Shown: positions 1-7,959 of the stretch, piece by piece
Layout of the letters: each line of letters starts with the position of its first letter
How positions within the stretch are numbered: position 1 is the first letter of the stretch
NCBI GenBank assembly: GCA_964403185.1
Contig: CAYOFK010000013.1
Coordinates: 1 to 26,998, forward strand
Length of the DNA: 26,998 nucleotides
Direction of reading: 5' to 3'
From: CAYOFK01 sp964403185
GTDB taxonomy: Bacteria; Bacteroidota; Bacteroidia; Bacteroidales; VadinHA17
Translations under genes and position numbers: made by a program
The notes under the pieces: generated by a model
Databases searched by the model: none
What the model was told of the DNA's origin: nothing
The model's input: only the letters and a program-made list of their open reading frames with translations

Positions 1-33
1 TATAAAAAGCCTGATAACTTGTTTCTTTAACGG

Positions 34-58
34 AAAATACCTTTTGAGACAGCCCCTG
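34..58. repeat. Left copy of a 25-bp direct repeat flanking the MurU-like gene
   Basis: This 25-base segment recurs in the same orientation at 850-875 with 24 of 25 bases identical and one inserted base. The shared core on the plus strand ends in ACAGCCCCTG, so the minus strand reads CAGGGGCTGTCTCAAAAG. From memory this resembles outer ends of some Bacteroidetes insertion sequences, but no transposase lies between the copies. It may be a relic of an element or a small dispersed repeat. Confidence 0.5.
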
Positions 59-93
59 GATCCCGAAAACCGCGGGGGACGGGGGATTTCCAT

Positions 94-825
94 TCAGGAA
101 ACGCCTATTTCAGGAAACAACTTTTCCGCTTCCCCGATACTTCCTGGTTTGCCGATATCCACCCACCGGGTGTCATCATGTTTAAAAGTTACAACGTGTT
201 GCTCTGATGCAAGATCCAGGTACATATCCATAATGGAGAAGATGTCTTTTTCAGGAAAGTATTTCAGAAACTCCGGACTGAGAATGCTCATGCCTGAAAA
301 GGCGACCTTTTCAGATATCAGGTCTCCCGGCCGGCTGATCCGCTCCTCGCCGGTGTGAACATTCCTCCATCCACAGACCACCCCATCTGCATTGGTCAAC
401 AGGTAGCGCCGGGTATCCCTGTTCCGGACTGCCAGGGTAGCCAGTCCCCCGTTTTGAATGTGAAAATGATAAAATTTTCTGAGGTCCAGGTCTGTAATTA
501 CATCCACATTATACAAAAGGAAGGGTGTGTTGTCAAAAAACCAGGAGGCCTTTTTCAATCCCCCGCCGGTTTTCAGCAACAGGTCCTTTTCATCGGAAAT
601 TTCCATGCGGATATTAAAGTTGTTTTTTGAATCCAGGAACTCAGTGATTTGAGCCCCGAAGTGATGGATGTTAACAATGATCTCGGCAAACCCATGGGTT
701 TTTAATTTAAGGATGGCCAGTTCCAGTACAGGTATCCCATGGATCCGAACCAGAGCTTTTGGAAGATCCTGAGTCAGGTTCCCAAGCCGTGTGCCTTTAC
801 CGGCTGCAAGTATCATTGCTTTCAT
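94..825 (-). CDS. murU: MurU-like sugar-1-phosphate nucleotidyltransferase
   Basis: This 243-residue cytoplasmic protein belongs to the NTP_transferase family. It opens with MKAMILAAGKGTRLG, the nucleotide-binding loop, followed by LPKALV. A metal-site segment LLYNVDVITD and a late WVDIGKPGSIGEAEKL segment match MurU-type enzymes, which make UDP-MurNAc from MurNAc-1-phosphate. The reading frame extends to a GTG at 858, but the ATG at 825 puts the family motif exactly at the N-terminus, so I chose it. Its natural partner, an AmgK-like kinase, is encoded about 9 kb away on the same strand at 9793-11220. Substrate is inferred from family resemblance and that partner. Other sugar-1-phosphate nucleotidyltransferases (for example HddC-like) share the fold, so the exact sugar is not proven. 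Confidence 0.75.
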   Translation of the reverse strand: MKAMILAAGKGTRLGNLTQDLPKALVRIHGIPVLELAILKLKTHGFAEIIVNIHHFGAQITEFLDSKNNFNIRMEISDEKDLLLKTGGGLKKASWFFDNTPFLLYNVDVITDLDLRKFYHFHIQNGGLATLAVRNRDTRRYLLTNADGVVCGWRNVHTGEERISRPGDLISEKVAFSGMSILSPEFLKYFPEKDIFSIMDMYLDLASEQHVVTFKHDDTRWVDIGKPGSIGEAEKLFPEIGVS

Positions 826-849
826 AGGCAGGTTTGTGATCTTTGTGGT

Positions 850-875
850 AAAATACACTTTTGATACAGCCCCTG
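850..875. repeat. Right copy of the 25-bp direct repeat flanking the MurU-like gene
   Basis: This matches 34-58 with one substitution and one inserted base. It overlaps the alternative GTG start of the MurU-like frame and its upstream region, so it could also carry expression signals. The two copies lie about 816 bases apart and enclose the gene. Confidence 0.5.
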
Positions 876-1059
876 CAAATTTTAAAGCTTGAATCTGATC
901 GCCTTTTACTGTGATGACTTTTTCTTAAATGTGCCAGGCATCAATTATGTATTGGGCATAAGTCACTCATCATAAGTCTGATGTTTGTTGAAATGACCTC
1001 TTAATTAAATCAAACCAATTAAAAAATTGTAACTTGTTGATGATTTACATGAATTATTC

Positions 1060-3177
1060 ATGAAAAAAAAGGCAGGTCTCTTCATTTGTTTCCTTTTTAT
1101 CAGCGTCTTGCTTCCCTCTGCAGAAATTGAGAAAGGAAATTTCAAGAGTATTCTATTATCACCTGAGAATGAAAGTTTTTCAATTAATAAACTCATATTC
1201 TATTTTGAAGATATAGAAAACAGATTGAGTTTTGCAGAAATAAGCGCATCAGAATTTGATAAGAAATTTAAACTTTCTGATAAGGAAAATTTGAATTTCG
1301 GAATGACATTATCAGCATATTGGGTAAGATTTGATATTAAAAATCTATATCCTCAAATTGATGATTGGTTACTTGAGATAGAATACCCTCTTCTCGACTC
1401 TATTACTTTTTCCTATTTAGATGAGGATAATCGGTGGGTCCATCAGGCATTTGGAGATATGTACCCATTTGATCAAAGAGAATGGAATGCCAGATCATTT
1501 GTGATACCTCTCCACCTTCCTGACACAATTACCAGAACGTATTATTTAAAGATTAAAGCTTCAGGAACCATGCAGTTCCCGATGAAAATCAGCCGTATTA
1601 AAAGTTTCCATAGGTCCATGATGCTTTCTGAAACATATTATGGGATATTCTTTGGGATTATGTTTTTGCTGATAATATATAATATATTCATTTACTTCTC
1701 CTTACGCGATATATCATATTTATATTATGTAATCTTTATTCTGAGCTCAACTATTTTATTAGCCTTCATAAGTGGCCATATATTTCAATACCTGCTAAAA
1801 AATTCCATGTTATGGTGCAACAAATTATATCCTTCTTCAATCGCTTTAACTGAATTTTGCATAATTAGTTTTACCAGATCATTTTTAAACATTAAAAAGT
1901 ATTCGCCTAAACTGGATAAGGTTCTTTTCTATTTCCAGATTTTTTCGGTTCTCTTAATTTTTCTTTTATTTTTCCTGGATTATTATTACAGTATTTTGGT
2001 TTCTATTTATACCTCTCAATTATATATTATATGTAGTTTACTGAGTGGGATTATATGTTACAAAAGAGGCAACAAGGCTGCCCTTCTCTTCATTCTGGCA
2101 TTTGCATTATACTTATTGGGTGGTTTATCAATAAGTCTTATGGGAATAGGGGTAATCGGGAAAAACATCATTTCCAGGCACGGAATGGAAATTGGTGCAA
2201 TGTTAAACGGGGTTTTTCTTTCTCTGGCCCTGATAAATAACTATAGAATAAGCAAAATTGAAAAGGAAAAAGCAACTGAAAAAATCATTCAGATGCGGCA
2301 AAAGGCAACTCTATTACTGGAGCAAAGAGTAAAAGAAAGAACAACAGTGATTCAGGATAAAAATGAAGAACTGGAGCAACAAAAAAAGAAACTGCAAATT
2401 ACACTTAATAACTTAAAAGACACCCAGATCCAACTCATCCAATCTGAAAAAATGGCTGCCCTGGGAGGATTAGTTGCCGGTGTTGCACATGAGATTAACA
2501 CCCCTATTGGGATCAGTGTTACAGCCGCTTCCAAATTAACAGAAGAGACTGCTCACATGACAGAACTCTATAAAGTGAATAAAATAACCCGGTCTGAATT
2601 CAAGGATTATTTGTTAATTTCAAGTGAATCAGCAAAACTTATTTTATCAAATATGGAAAGAACCGTATTGATGATCCAGAGTTTCAAGCAGGTTTCTGTA
2701 GATCAGTCAACATCCCAACTCCGAAAATTCAAGTTAAAAGCATACATCCAGGATATAATCAGAAGCCTTTATCCAAAACTTAAGAATCGTGGAATTTCAA
2801 TTACACTGGAAATGGATGAGCATCTTGAACTGAATAGCTATCCCGGAGCTTTTTCACAAATCATAACCAACCTTGTAATCAACAGTGTAACACATGGTTT
2901 TGAAAAAATGAAAGGGGGTACGATTATGATTTCCTCTAAATTGATTAATGAGGAATTACAATTGAAATATTCGGACTCCGGAAGAGGAATGTCAAAAGAA
3001 ACCCTGAGTAGAATCTTTGAACCATTTTTTACAACAAACAAAAAACTTGGAACCGGTCTTGGAATGCACATCGTTTATAATTTAATAACACAAAAATTTA
3101 ACGGCACCATTAAGTGTTCCAGTCAAATTAATAAGGGCATCTCTGTGCAAATAAGAATACCAATCTCCCATCAATGA
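1060..3177 (+). CDS. 7TMR-DISM membrane sensor histidine kinase
   Basis: This 705-residue protein starts with a signal peptide (residues 1-21) and an extracellular 7TMR-DISMED2-like domain (about 30-180, with SAYWVRFDIKN). Seven predicted hydrophobic segments follow (about 190-395), then a coiled coil (400-465) and a kinase core. The H box is GVAHEINTPIGI with His477. The N box is NLVINSVTHG, the G1 box DSGRGM and the G2 box GTGLGMHIVYN, so it looks catalytically complete. Its kinase core closely resembles that of the protein at 6568-7959. Unlike its neighbours the sensor part is very AT-rich: hand counts give 12 G+C of 60 at 1681-1740 and 15 of 60 at 1141-1200. No response regulator is adjacent on the same strand; the minus-strand REC proteins nearby are candidate partners. 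The ligand is unknown. Confidence 0.9.
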   Translation: MKKKAGLFICFLFISVLLPSAEIEKGNFKSILLSPENESFSINKLIFYFEDIENRLSFAEISASEFDKKFKLSDKENLNFGMTLSAYWVRFDIKNLYPQIDDWLLEIEYPLLDSITFSYLDEDNRWVHQAFGDMYPFDQREWNARSFVIPLHLPDTITRTYYLKIKASGTMQFPMKISRIKSFHRSMMLSETYYGIFFGIMFLLIIYNIFIYFSLRDISYLYYVIFILSSTILLAFISGHIFQYLLKNSMLWCNKLYPSSIALTEFCIISFTRSFLNIKKYSPKLDKVLFYFQIFSVLLIFLLFFLDYYYSILVSIYTSQLYIICSLLSGIICYKRGNKAALLFILAFALYLLGGLSISLMGIGVIGKNIISRHGMEIGAMLNGVFLSLALINNYRISKIEKEKATEKIIQMRQKATLLLEQRVKERTTVIQDKNEELEQQKKKLQITLNNLKDTQIQLIQSEKMAALGGLVAGVAHEINTPIGISVTAASKLTEETAHMTELYKVNKITRSEFKDYLLISSESAKLILSNMERTVLMIQSFKQVSVDQSTSQLRKFKLKAYIQDIIRSLYPKLKNRGISITLEMDEHLELNSYPGAFSQIITNLVINSVTHGFEKMKGGTIMISSKLINEELQLKYSDSGRGMSKETLSRIFEPFFTTNKKLGTGLGMHIVYNLITQKFNGTIKCSSQINKGISVQIRIPISHQ

Positions 3178-3269
3178 AAATGTGACGGTAATTTAAGCAC
3201 AGGGAGACTCCGGTTTAGTGTTTAGATGGTTATACATGGGTTTTGAACATCCGGAAGTTTTGCAGCACT

Positions 3270-3521
3270 TTACCTGGAAAGCACAAATATCCGGCAAAAA
3301 TCTTCAAAACCCTGAAATTTAACACAATAGATCCCCTTTTTCAGTCCCCGGGTGGAGATCAGAAGTTTATTTCCATTGCATTCCATAGGGGCCTGGATTT
3401 TCATTCCATTGATATCATACAGGGTACATCCTGATATTTTCTCAACATCCAGGCCTTCAATTGCCACCTTTTCATTAAACGGCCAGAAAAATTTTCTTCC
3501 TGTTGTTTTAATCTCGCTCAT
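3270..3521 (-). CDS. Orphan T9SS type A sorting-domain protein or fragment
   Basis: This 83-residue frame reads almost wholly as a Por secretion system C-terminal sorting domain. It has PFNEKVAIEGL (normally PNPFNEKVTI), a LYDINGMKI strand, ISTRGLKKGIYCVKF and a basic end in LSR. Such domains normally sit at the C-terminus of large secreted proteins and direct outer-membrane passage through the type IX system. Here no cargo domain and no signal peptide precede it, and an in-frame TGA lies nine codons upstream of the ATG. It is therefore either the surviving 3' end of a lost secreted-protein gene or a very small standalone protein. The intact frame does not decide between them. Confidence 0.45.
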   Translation of the reverse strand: MSEIKTTGRKFFWPFNEKVAIEGLDVEKISGCTLYDINGMKIQAPMECNGNKLLISTRGLKKGIYCVKFQGFEDFCRIFVLSR

Positions 3522-3577
3522 AACCGGAAAAATTTTAAAAATAATGACTCAAAACTACGATGCGTGTAAATTATTAT

Positions 3578-3660
3578 CTAACACTTATGTTTCATATGAT
3601 AAGGCATATGTTGCATTAATTATTTGAAGATCTGTAGAGCGGCTTTTTATGTCGTTTATC
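3578..3660. repeat. Composite intergenic repeat, left of the signalling operon
   Basis: Bases 3578-3615 align with 9342-9379 on the other side of the minus-strand signalling operon, with about 27 of 38 positions identical, including an 11-base CATATGTTGCA match. A TGTAGAGCGGCTTT block follows at 3633-3646, which recurs as TGTAGAGCGACTTT at 9491-9504. The 1.1-kb interval 3178-4291 otherwise holds only the T9SS-like frame (3270-3521) and a hairpin (3935-3961); I see no other gene in it. Confidence 0.45.
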
Positions 3661-3934
3661 GACTCTGAGAGGCGATCCACAGAGCCTTCACGCAACCGTA
3701 CCCCGGTCTCAGAGCCGGAGCACGATTTGCCACCTGCAAATTTACTTCCTTGACAGCCAGTGAAGTAACTGCCTGTTTCCATTCAGTCTCTCCGAGACGG
3801 GTTTTAATCTACCTATGCTTTCATCCCGCAGGCAGGTGTTCAGTATTTTTAACCCTGGAATTGAATGAATTTGATGCAACTCCATCGAAGGGGGAAATAA
3901 ACACAGGTCGTTATCACCTTTTTTAAGCCACAAA

Positions 3935-3961
3935 AAAAGCCGCTACAGAGTAACGGCTTTT
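3935..3961 (-). terminator. Hairpin with T-run, probable minus-strand terminator
   Basis: AAAAGCCG at 3935-3942 pairs with CGGCTTTT at 3954-3961; three further pairs extend the stem past a single mismatch, leaving a 3-base AGA loop. Read on the minus strand the stem ends in a run of seven T residues, as in a rho-independent terminator. It lies about 330 bases past the stop of the hybrid regulator at 4292 and would close the three-gene minus-strand operon. On the plus strand the T-run is shorter. Confidence 0.5.
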
Positions 3962-4291
3962 CGGATGAGCAGAAATAGGAAGGTAAACCGGCCAAAGTTT
4001 TAAACCCTTCAAATCTGCCAGTAGTTCTTGTAATATACCGTGGTTTTTATCTTTTGGTCCTCCTTTATATTGTTTAGCATTTTTGCTTTAATTTCTAATA
4101 ATAAAGTACGACCATAAGATGATGGATTTCTAATAGATATGTCCCAAAGCATAACATGAATGTTGCAGAAAAGCTCAATAATGGTAAAACCCAGTATTTT
4201 GGTAAAGTTAAGGGGGGGAATGTTTAGGAGTTTAGGAGTTGACCTTCCTTCGTTGCTCGTAGAGGATTACTAAGTCATAAATCTTATTCCA

Positions 4292-6487
4292 CTACTGTTT
4301 AAATTGTTTCGTGTAATCAGAGGGTGAAGTGCCAAAAAGTCCTTTAAAACATTTAGCAAAGTAGGACAGGTTATTAAATCCCACTTCGTAGGTGATCTCA
4401 GCTATGTTACCAAATCCCTTTTCCATGAGTTTGGCTCCACGTTTTAACCGGATGGAACGAATGAATTCAGAGGCCGACTGGTTGGTAAGGGCTTTCAGCT
4501 TTCTGAATAACTGACTTCGGCTCATGGCCATTTCATCCTGGAATTGGGCTGAATCGAATTCAAAATCTCCCATATGGTCCTCAATGATCCCTATGGCACG
4601 GTTCAGGAATAATTCATCGGCAGAGGTTATGGCTATATCTTTTGGTTCCAACTTTATATTCTTACTAAAGCGTTCCCTTAAGTTTTTACGTTGCTCGATG
4701 AGGTTCCGGATCCTGGCTTTTACTTCTTTCATATTAAAGGGCTTGGTCAGGTAATCATCAGCCCCGGTCTCCAGTCCCCCAATTTTATCTTCCACATTGG
4801 CTTTGGCAGTAAGCATGATCACAGGGATATGACTGGTATGCTCATCCGTTTTAAGTTTCCTGCAAAGCTCCACGCCATCCATTTCAGGCATCATCAGGTC
4901 AGTAATAACAAGGTCCGGTATAATCTCCACTGCCTTTTCCAGACCGGCCTTACCGTTCGGAGTTTCAACAATTGTGTATTGATCAATCAACGCTTCTGAT
5001 AGGTGATCCCGCACATCCGGATTATCCTCAACAATCAATACCAGGGGTATTCCATCTTCAGTTACAGGTTCCTCACACGGAAGTTCTTTATCCTCAAGTA
5101 AAGTGGTATGGGGTATTTTCTTCTCAGAAGTATCAGCTTTGACCACCACATAATCACTCTCTTTTAAATGATCCTTGCCCAGGGGGAGGGTTACAATGAA
5201 TGTACTTCCTTTTCCGGGTTGGCTTTTAACATTCAGGGTTCCTTTATGCAACTCCACCAGTTCTTTGGTCAGGGACAAGCCAATGCCGGTACCATACGTG
5301 GCAGTATTGTTCTCCACCTGGTAGAACCTGTCAAATATCTTATTCAGTTGCCCGGAAGGGATCCCTGCACCGGTATCAGAAACGGTGATCTTCAGTTGTT
5401 TTTTCTTCTGTTCCTCTGACAACTCCACCTTGCAAGTTACTTTTCCACCCTCATCGGTATATTTAAATGCATTGGAAAGCAGGTTGGTACAGATCTTTTC
5501 CAGTTTATCCCCGTCGAAATAGGTTTTATCAGAATTATCAGGTAATTTATAATTATATTTTATCTCATTGCGTTCTCCATAGGCCGCAAATCCGGAAATA
5601 ACAGGTTTAAGATACCCGACGATATCACCCTCTGATAACTCAAGTTTGAGACTGCCGGCATCGAGTTTTGAAAGGTCCATAAGCTGGTTGATGAGGCTGA
5701 GTAAACGCTGGGCATTCCTGTGCATCCGTTCCACTTTGGACCGTTCTGTTCCTTTTAGTTCTTCTGAATCCAGCATTTCATCCACAGGTCCCATTATCAG
5801 GGTCAGCGGTGTGCGGAATTCATGTGAAATGTTTGAGAAGAACCTGGTTTTCATCTGGTCCATTTCCATGATCTGCAGGTTCTTCTGCTCAAGCTCCGCT
5901 GTTCTGACTTTTACCTTTGCTTCGAGATTTAACCGTAGAGCCTCCAGATCGGTCACTGAATCATAGGCTCTCAGGCTGGCCAGGATCAGGGTAAAGAGTT
6001 TGAAGGAGGTCAGTTCGGTTTTGGTCTTGTAATCATTGATTTCGTAGGACACAATGACTTCCCGTTCGGGTGCATATCCAGGATAGCCAGTCCGCAGGAT
6101 GATCTGAACAAATCGGTATCCCAATTTATCGCGTATGTACTTCACCAGGTCCAGTCCGGCCGTATTGGTCTCCATCACCACATCCAGAAGGATCACGGCA
6201 ATATCCGGATTTTTCTTCAGGACCTCTTTGGATTCCTTCCCTGAATAGGTATGCAGGAATTCTATTCCCTTATTTTTATAAGTAAATCCTTTCAGGGCCA
6301 TCCGGGTGACACTGTGGATGTCTTCCTCATCATCCACTACCAGAACTTTCCAGAATTCTTTGATCTCATCATCCGTTTTGGAAGTTTTCCTTTTTTGGCT
6401 TTTATCATCATCCTGAAATAAAAACTCGTCACCTCGTTCCTGAAGTTGGTCATCATCAAACAATTTGTCGGGGTCGGTTGGTGCCAT
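4292..6487 (-). CDS. Cytoplasmic hybrid: REC-HisKA-HATPase-REC-AraC
   Basis: This 731-residue protein has no signal peptide or membrane segment. In order it carries an N-terminal receiver (about 46-175, phospho-acceptor Asp102, of the type that precedes DUF3369 domains, with APEREVIVSYEINDYKTKT), a short coiled coil, a HisKA domain (SHEFRTPL, His222), and a HATPase domain (N box NLLSNAFKYT, DTGAGIP, GTGIGLSLTKEL). A second receiver (about 481-600, Asp530, Lys582 in TKPF) and a C-terminal AraC-type DNA-binding domain (about 625-731, ending SPSDYTKQFKQ) follow. It can therefore receive a phosphate at the front, autophosphorylate, and act on DNA. It is the last gene of the minus-strand operon. 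Its first receiver is closely similar to that of the protein at 7931-9229, which suggests duplication. Target genes are unknown. Confidence 0.9.
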   Translation of the reverse strand: MAPTDPDKLFDDDQLQERGDEFLFQDDDKSQKRKTSKTDDEIKEFWKVLVVDDEEDIHSVTRMALKGFTYKNKGIEFLHTYSGKESKEVLKKNPDIAVILLDVVMETNTAGLDLVKYIRDKLGYRFVQIILRTGYPGYAPEREVIVSYEINDYKTKTELTSFKLFTLILASLRAYDSVTDLEALRLNLEAKVKVRTAELEQKNLQIMEMDQMKTRFFSNISHEFRTPLTLIMGPVDEMLDSEELKGTERSKVERMHRNAQRLLSLINQLMDLSKLDAGSLKLELSEGDIVGYLKPVISGFAAYGERNEIKYNYKLPDNSDKTYFDGDKLEKICTNLLSNAFKYTDEGGKVTCKVELSEEQKKKQLKITVSDTGAGIPSGQLNKIFDRFYQVENNTATYGTGIGLSLTKELVELHKGTLNVKSQPGKGSTFIVTLPLGKDHLKESDYVVVKADTSEKKIPHTTLLEDKELPCEEPVTEDGIPLVLIVEDNPDVRDHLSEALIDQYTIVETPNGKAGLEKAVEIIPDLVITDLMMPEMDGVELCRKLKTDEHTSHIPVIMLTAKANVEDKIGGLETGADDYLTKPFNMKEVKARIRNLIEQRKNLRERFSKNIKLEPKDIAITSADELFLNRAIGIIEDHMGDFEFDSAQFQDEMAMSRSQLFRKLKALTNQSASEFIRSIRLKRGAKLMEKGFGNIAEITYEVGFNNLSYFAKCFKGLFGTSPSDYTKQFKQ

Positions 6488-6522
6488 GATATTTTGAATT
6501 AGGTTGGATTGTCTGATGTTTT

Positions 6523-6575
6523 AACCGCCAAGCGGTTCTCCCATAGGGAAACCTTTGGTACAAACCGCTAGGCGG
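6523..6575. other. Nested inverted repeat between two kinase genes
   Basis: Bases 6525-6537 and 6562-6575 form an inverted repeat with 12 of 13 positions complementary. Inside and beside it are smaller stems: AACCGC/GCGGTT (6523-6537) and TCCC/GGGA (6539-6549). The right arm contains the stop codon of the kinase at 6568-7959. On the minus strand this lies between that stop and the hybrid regulator start at 6487. It could be an attenuator or an RNA processing site, or just a palindromic repeat; it lacks the long T-run of a terminator. Confidence 0.4.
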
Positions 6576-7959
6576 ATATTGGTATTTTCAGAGTAAACAA
6601 AACACCTTTCCCTTCCTCACTGTCACATTGAATACTTCCCTGTAATTTCTGGGTTACCAGGTTATACACAATATGCATCCCCAGTCCGGTACCTGTGCTT
6701 TTGCTGGTAGTAAAGAAAGGCTCAAAGACCCTGGAAAGGGTATCTTTGGATATTCCTTTACCATTATCCCGGTACTCCAGCACCAGTTGAGTTTCTTTCT
6801 CAGAAGCTTTGATCTCAACAAAACCTTTCTCCCGACCTGCAAATCCATGGGTGGCACTATTCAGGACCAGGTTGGTGATGATCTGTGAAAAGGCTCCAGG
6901 GTAGCTGTTTATCTCGAGTTTTTCATCTATACTCAGGTTGATCTTGAATTTTTTATCTTTCAATTTCGGATACAAACTCCTGAAGATATCTTCTATATAG
7001 GCTTTAAGTTTGAAGGTTCTTTTCTCTTCCGTAGATCGATCTGTGGACACCTGCTTAAAACTCTGCACCATATCCGCAGTGCGTTCCATATTGGCTAAAA
7101 TAAGCCGGGTCGATTGGTTAGCCGTGTTTAGAAAATCTATGAATTTAGCCCGGCTGACTTTTTCCGCCTTATAAAGCTCCGCCATTTGTTTGGTTTCCTC
7201 AGCCAACGTTGAAGCAGCTGTTACACTGATCCCAACCGGTGTGTTGATCTCATGGGCCATGCCCGCCACCAGGCTGCCTAAAGAAGCCAGTTTTTCAGAT
7301 TTGATCAGCTGGACCTGAATTTTTTTGAGGTTATCTAAGGTGGTCTGCAGTTCTTCTTTGGTCGCCTGTATCTCTTTCTTCTGTTTTTCAATTTCACGGG
7401 TTCGTTCCTTTACCTGTATGTTCAGCTTCTCCTTATTTTTTTGCAGGCTCCGGGTCCGAATGCGAATCCGTCCAAATAGAGCCATGATAAACACCAGACC
7501 AAATGTATAATTCCCCGGCTTCATATCCCGGGTGCATGAGATGCATTGATGAAGCAGGGTAGAGTCTGAATCGGGGACATGTCGCTGGTTCAGTTTAAAA
7601 TCAATAAGCACTGTTGGTGGGATACATATAATATCTCTTATCTCTTCTGGCAGAAAGGATACAAAATCATCCTCTGCAAATACTGTTACGTATTTGCCGG
7701 ATAATCCGTTCTTGGTGTTCCTGTCAGCTAATAAGGGAAAGGTAGAAAAACTTTTTGTACTATAGGGATTATTCCGGTCCGGGCTATACGTCTTGAAACG
7801 ATCAGCCTTATGACTATATCCTGCAAACGGACCAATATGCCCACCAATCCAGATATTCCCATGAGGAAATAATAATATTACGCTCAACATCAATGATATA
7901 AGAAAACTACTTTTTGTCACTTTTTTAAAATTATAAGAATAAGGAAAACCTTGTACCAT
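6568..7959 (-). CDS. Membrane histidine kinase with eroded propeller sensor
   Basis: This 463-residue kinase has an intact core: H box GMAHEINTPVGI with His236, N box NLVLNSATHG, DNGKGI and GTGLGMHIVYN, all close to the kinase at 1060-3177. The N-terminus is unusual. A hydrophobic segment (about 17-31) leads into GNIWIGG and DRFKTYSPDRNNP, typical of a Reg_prop propeller blade. Residues 113-140 (PPTVLIDFKLNQ) match the start of a Y_Y_Y domain, and 147-153 (KPGNYTF) match its end, with about 50 residues missing between. A membrane segment (about 154-165) and coiled coil follow. The usual sensor of this family is several hundred residues longer, so this looks like an in-frame deletion product. 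The start overlaps the upstream gene by 29 bases, suggesting translational coupling. Confidence 0.85.
   Translation of the reverse strand: MVQGFPYSYNFKKVTKSSFLISLMLSVILLFPHGNIWIGGHIGPFAGYSHKADRFKTYSPDRNNPYSTKSFSTFPLLADRNTKNGLSGKYVTVFAEDDFVSFLPEEIRDIICIPPTVLIDFKLNQRHVPDSDSTLLHQCISCTRDMKPGNYTFGLVFIMALFGRIRIRTRSLQKNKEKLNIQVKERTREIEKQKKEIQATKEELQTTLDNLKKIQVQLIKSEKLASLGSLVAGMAHEINTPVGISVTAASTLAEETKQMAELYKAEKVSRAKFIDFLNTANQSTRLILANMERTADMVQSFKQVSTDRSTEEKRTFKLKAYIEDIFRSLYPKLKDKKFKINLSIDEKLEINSYPGAFSQIITNLVLNSATHGFAGREKGFVEIKASEKETQLVLEYRDNGKGISKDTLSRVFEPFFTTSKSTGTGLGMHIVYNLVTQKLQGSIQCDSEEGKGVLFTLKIPISA

Noticed and set aside
61..90. G-quadruplex in the G-rich stretch near the left edge
   Set aside because: Only two long G runs occur close together, fewer than the four tracts needed.
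3585..3933. Two short minus-strand frames in the gap before the hybrid regulator
   Set aside because: They consist of repeat sequence, show no domain or plausible start context, and overlap each other.
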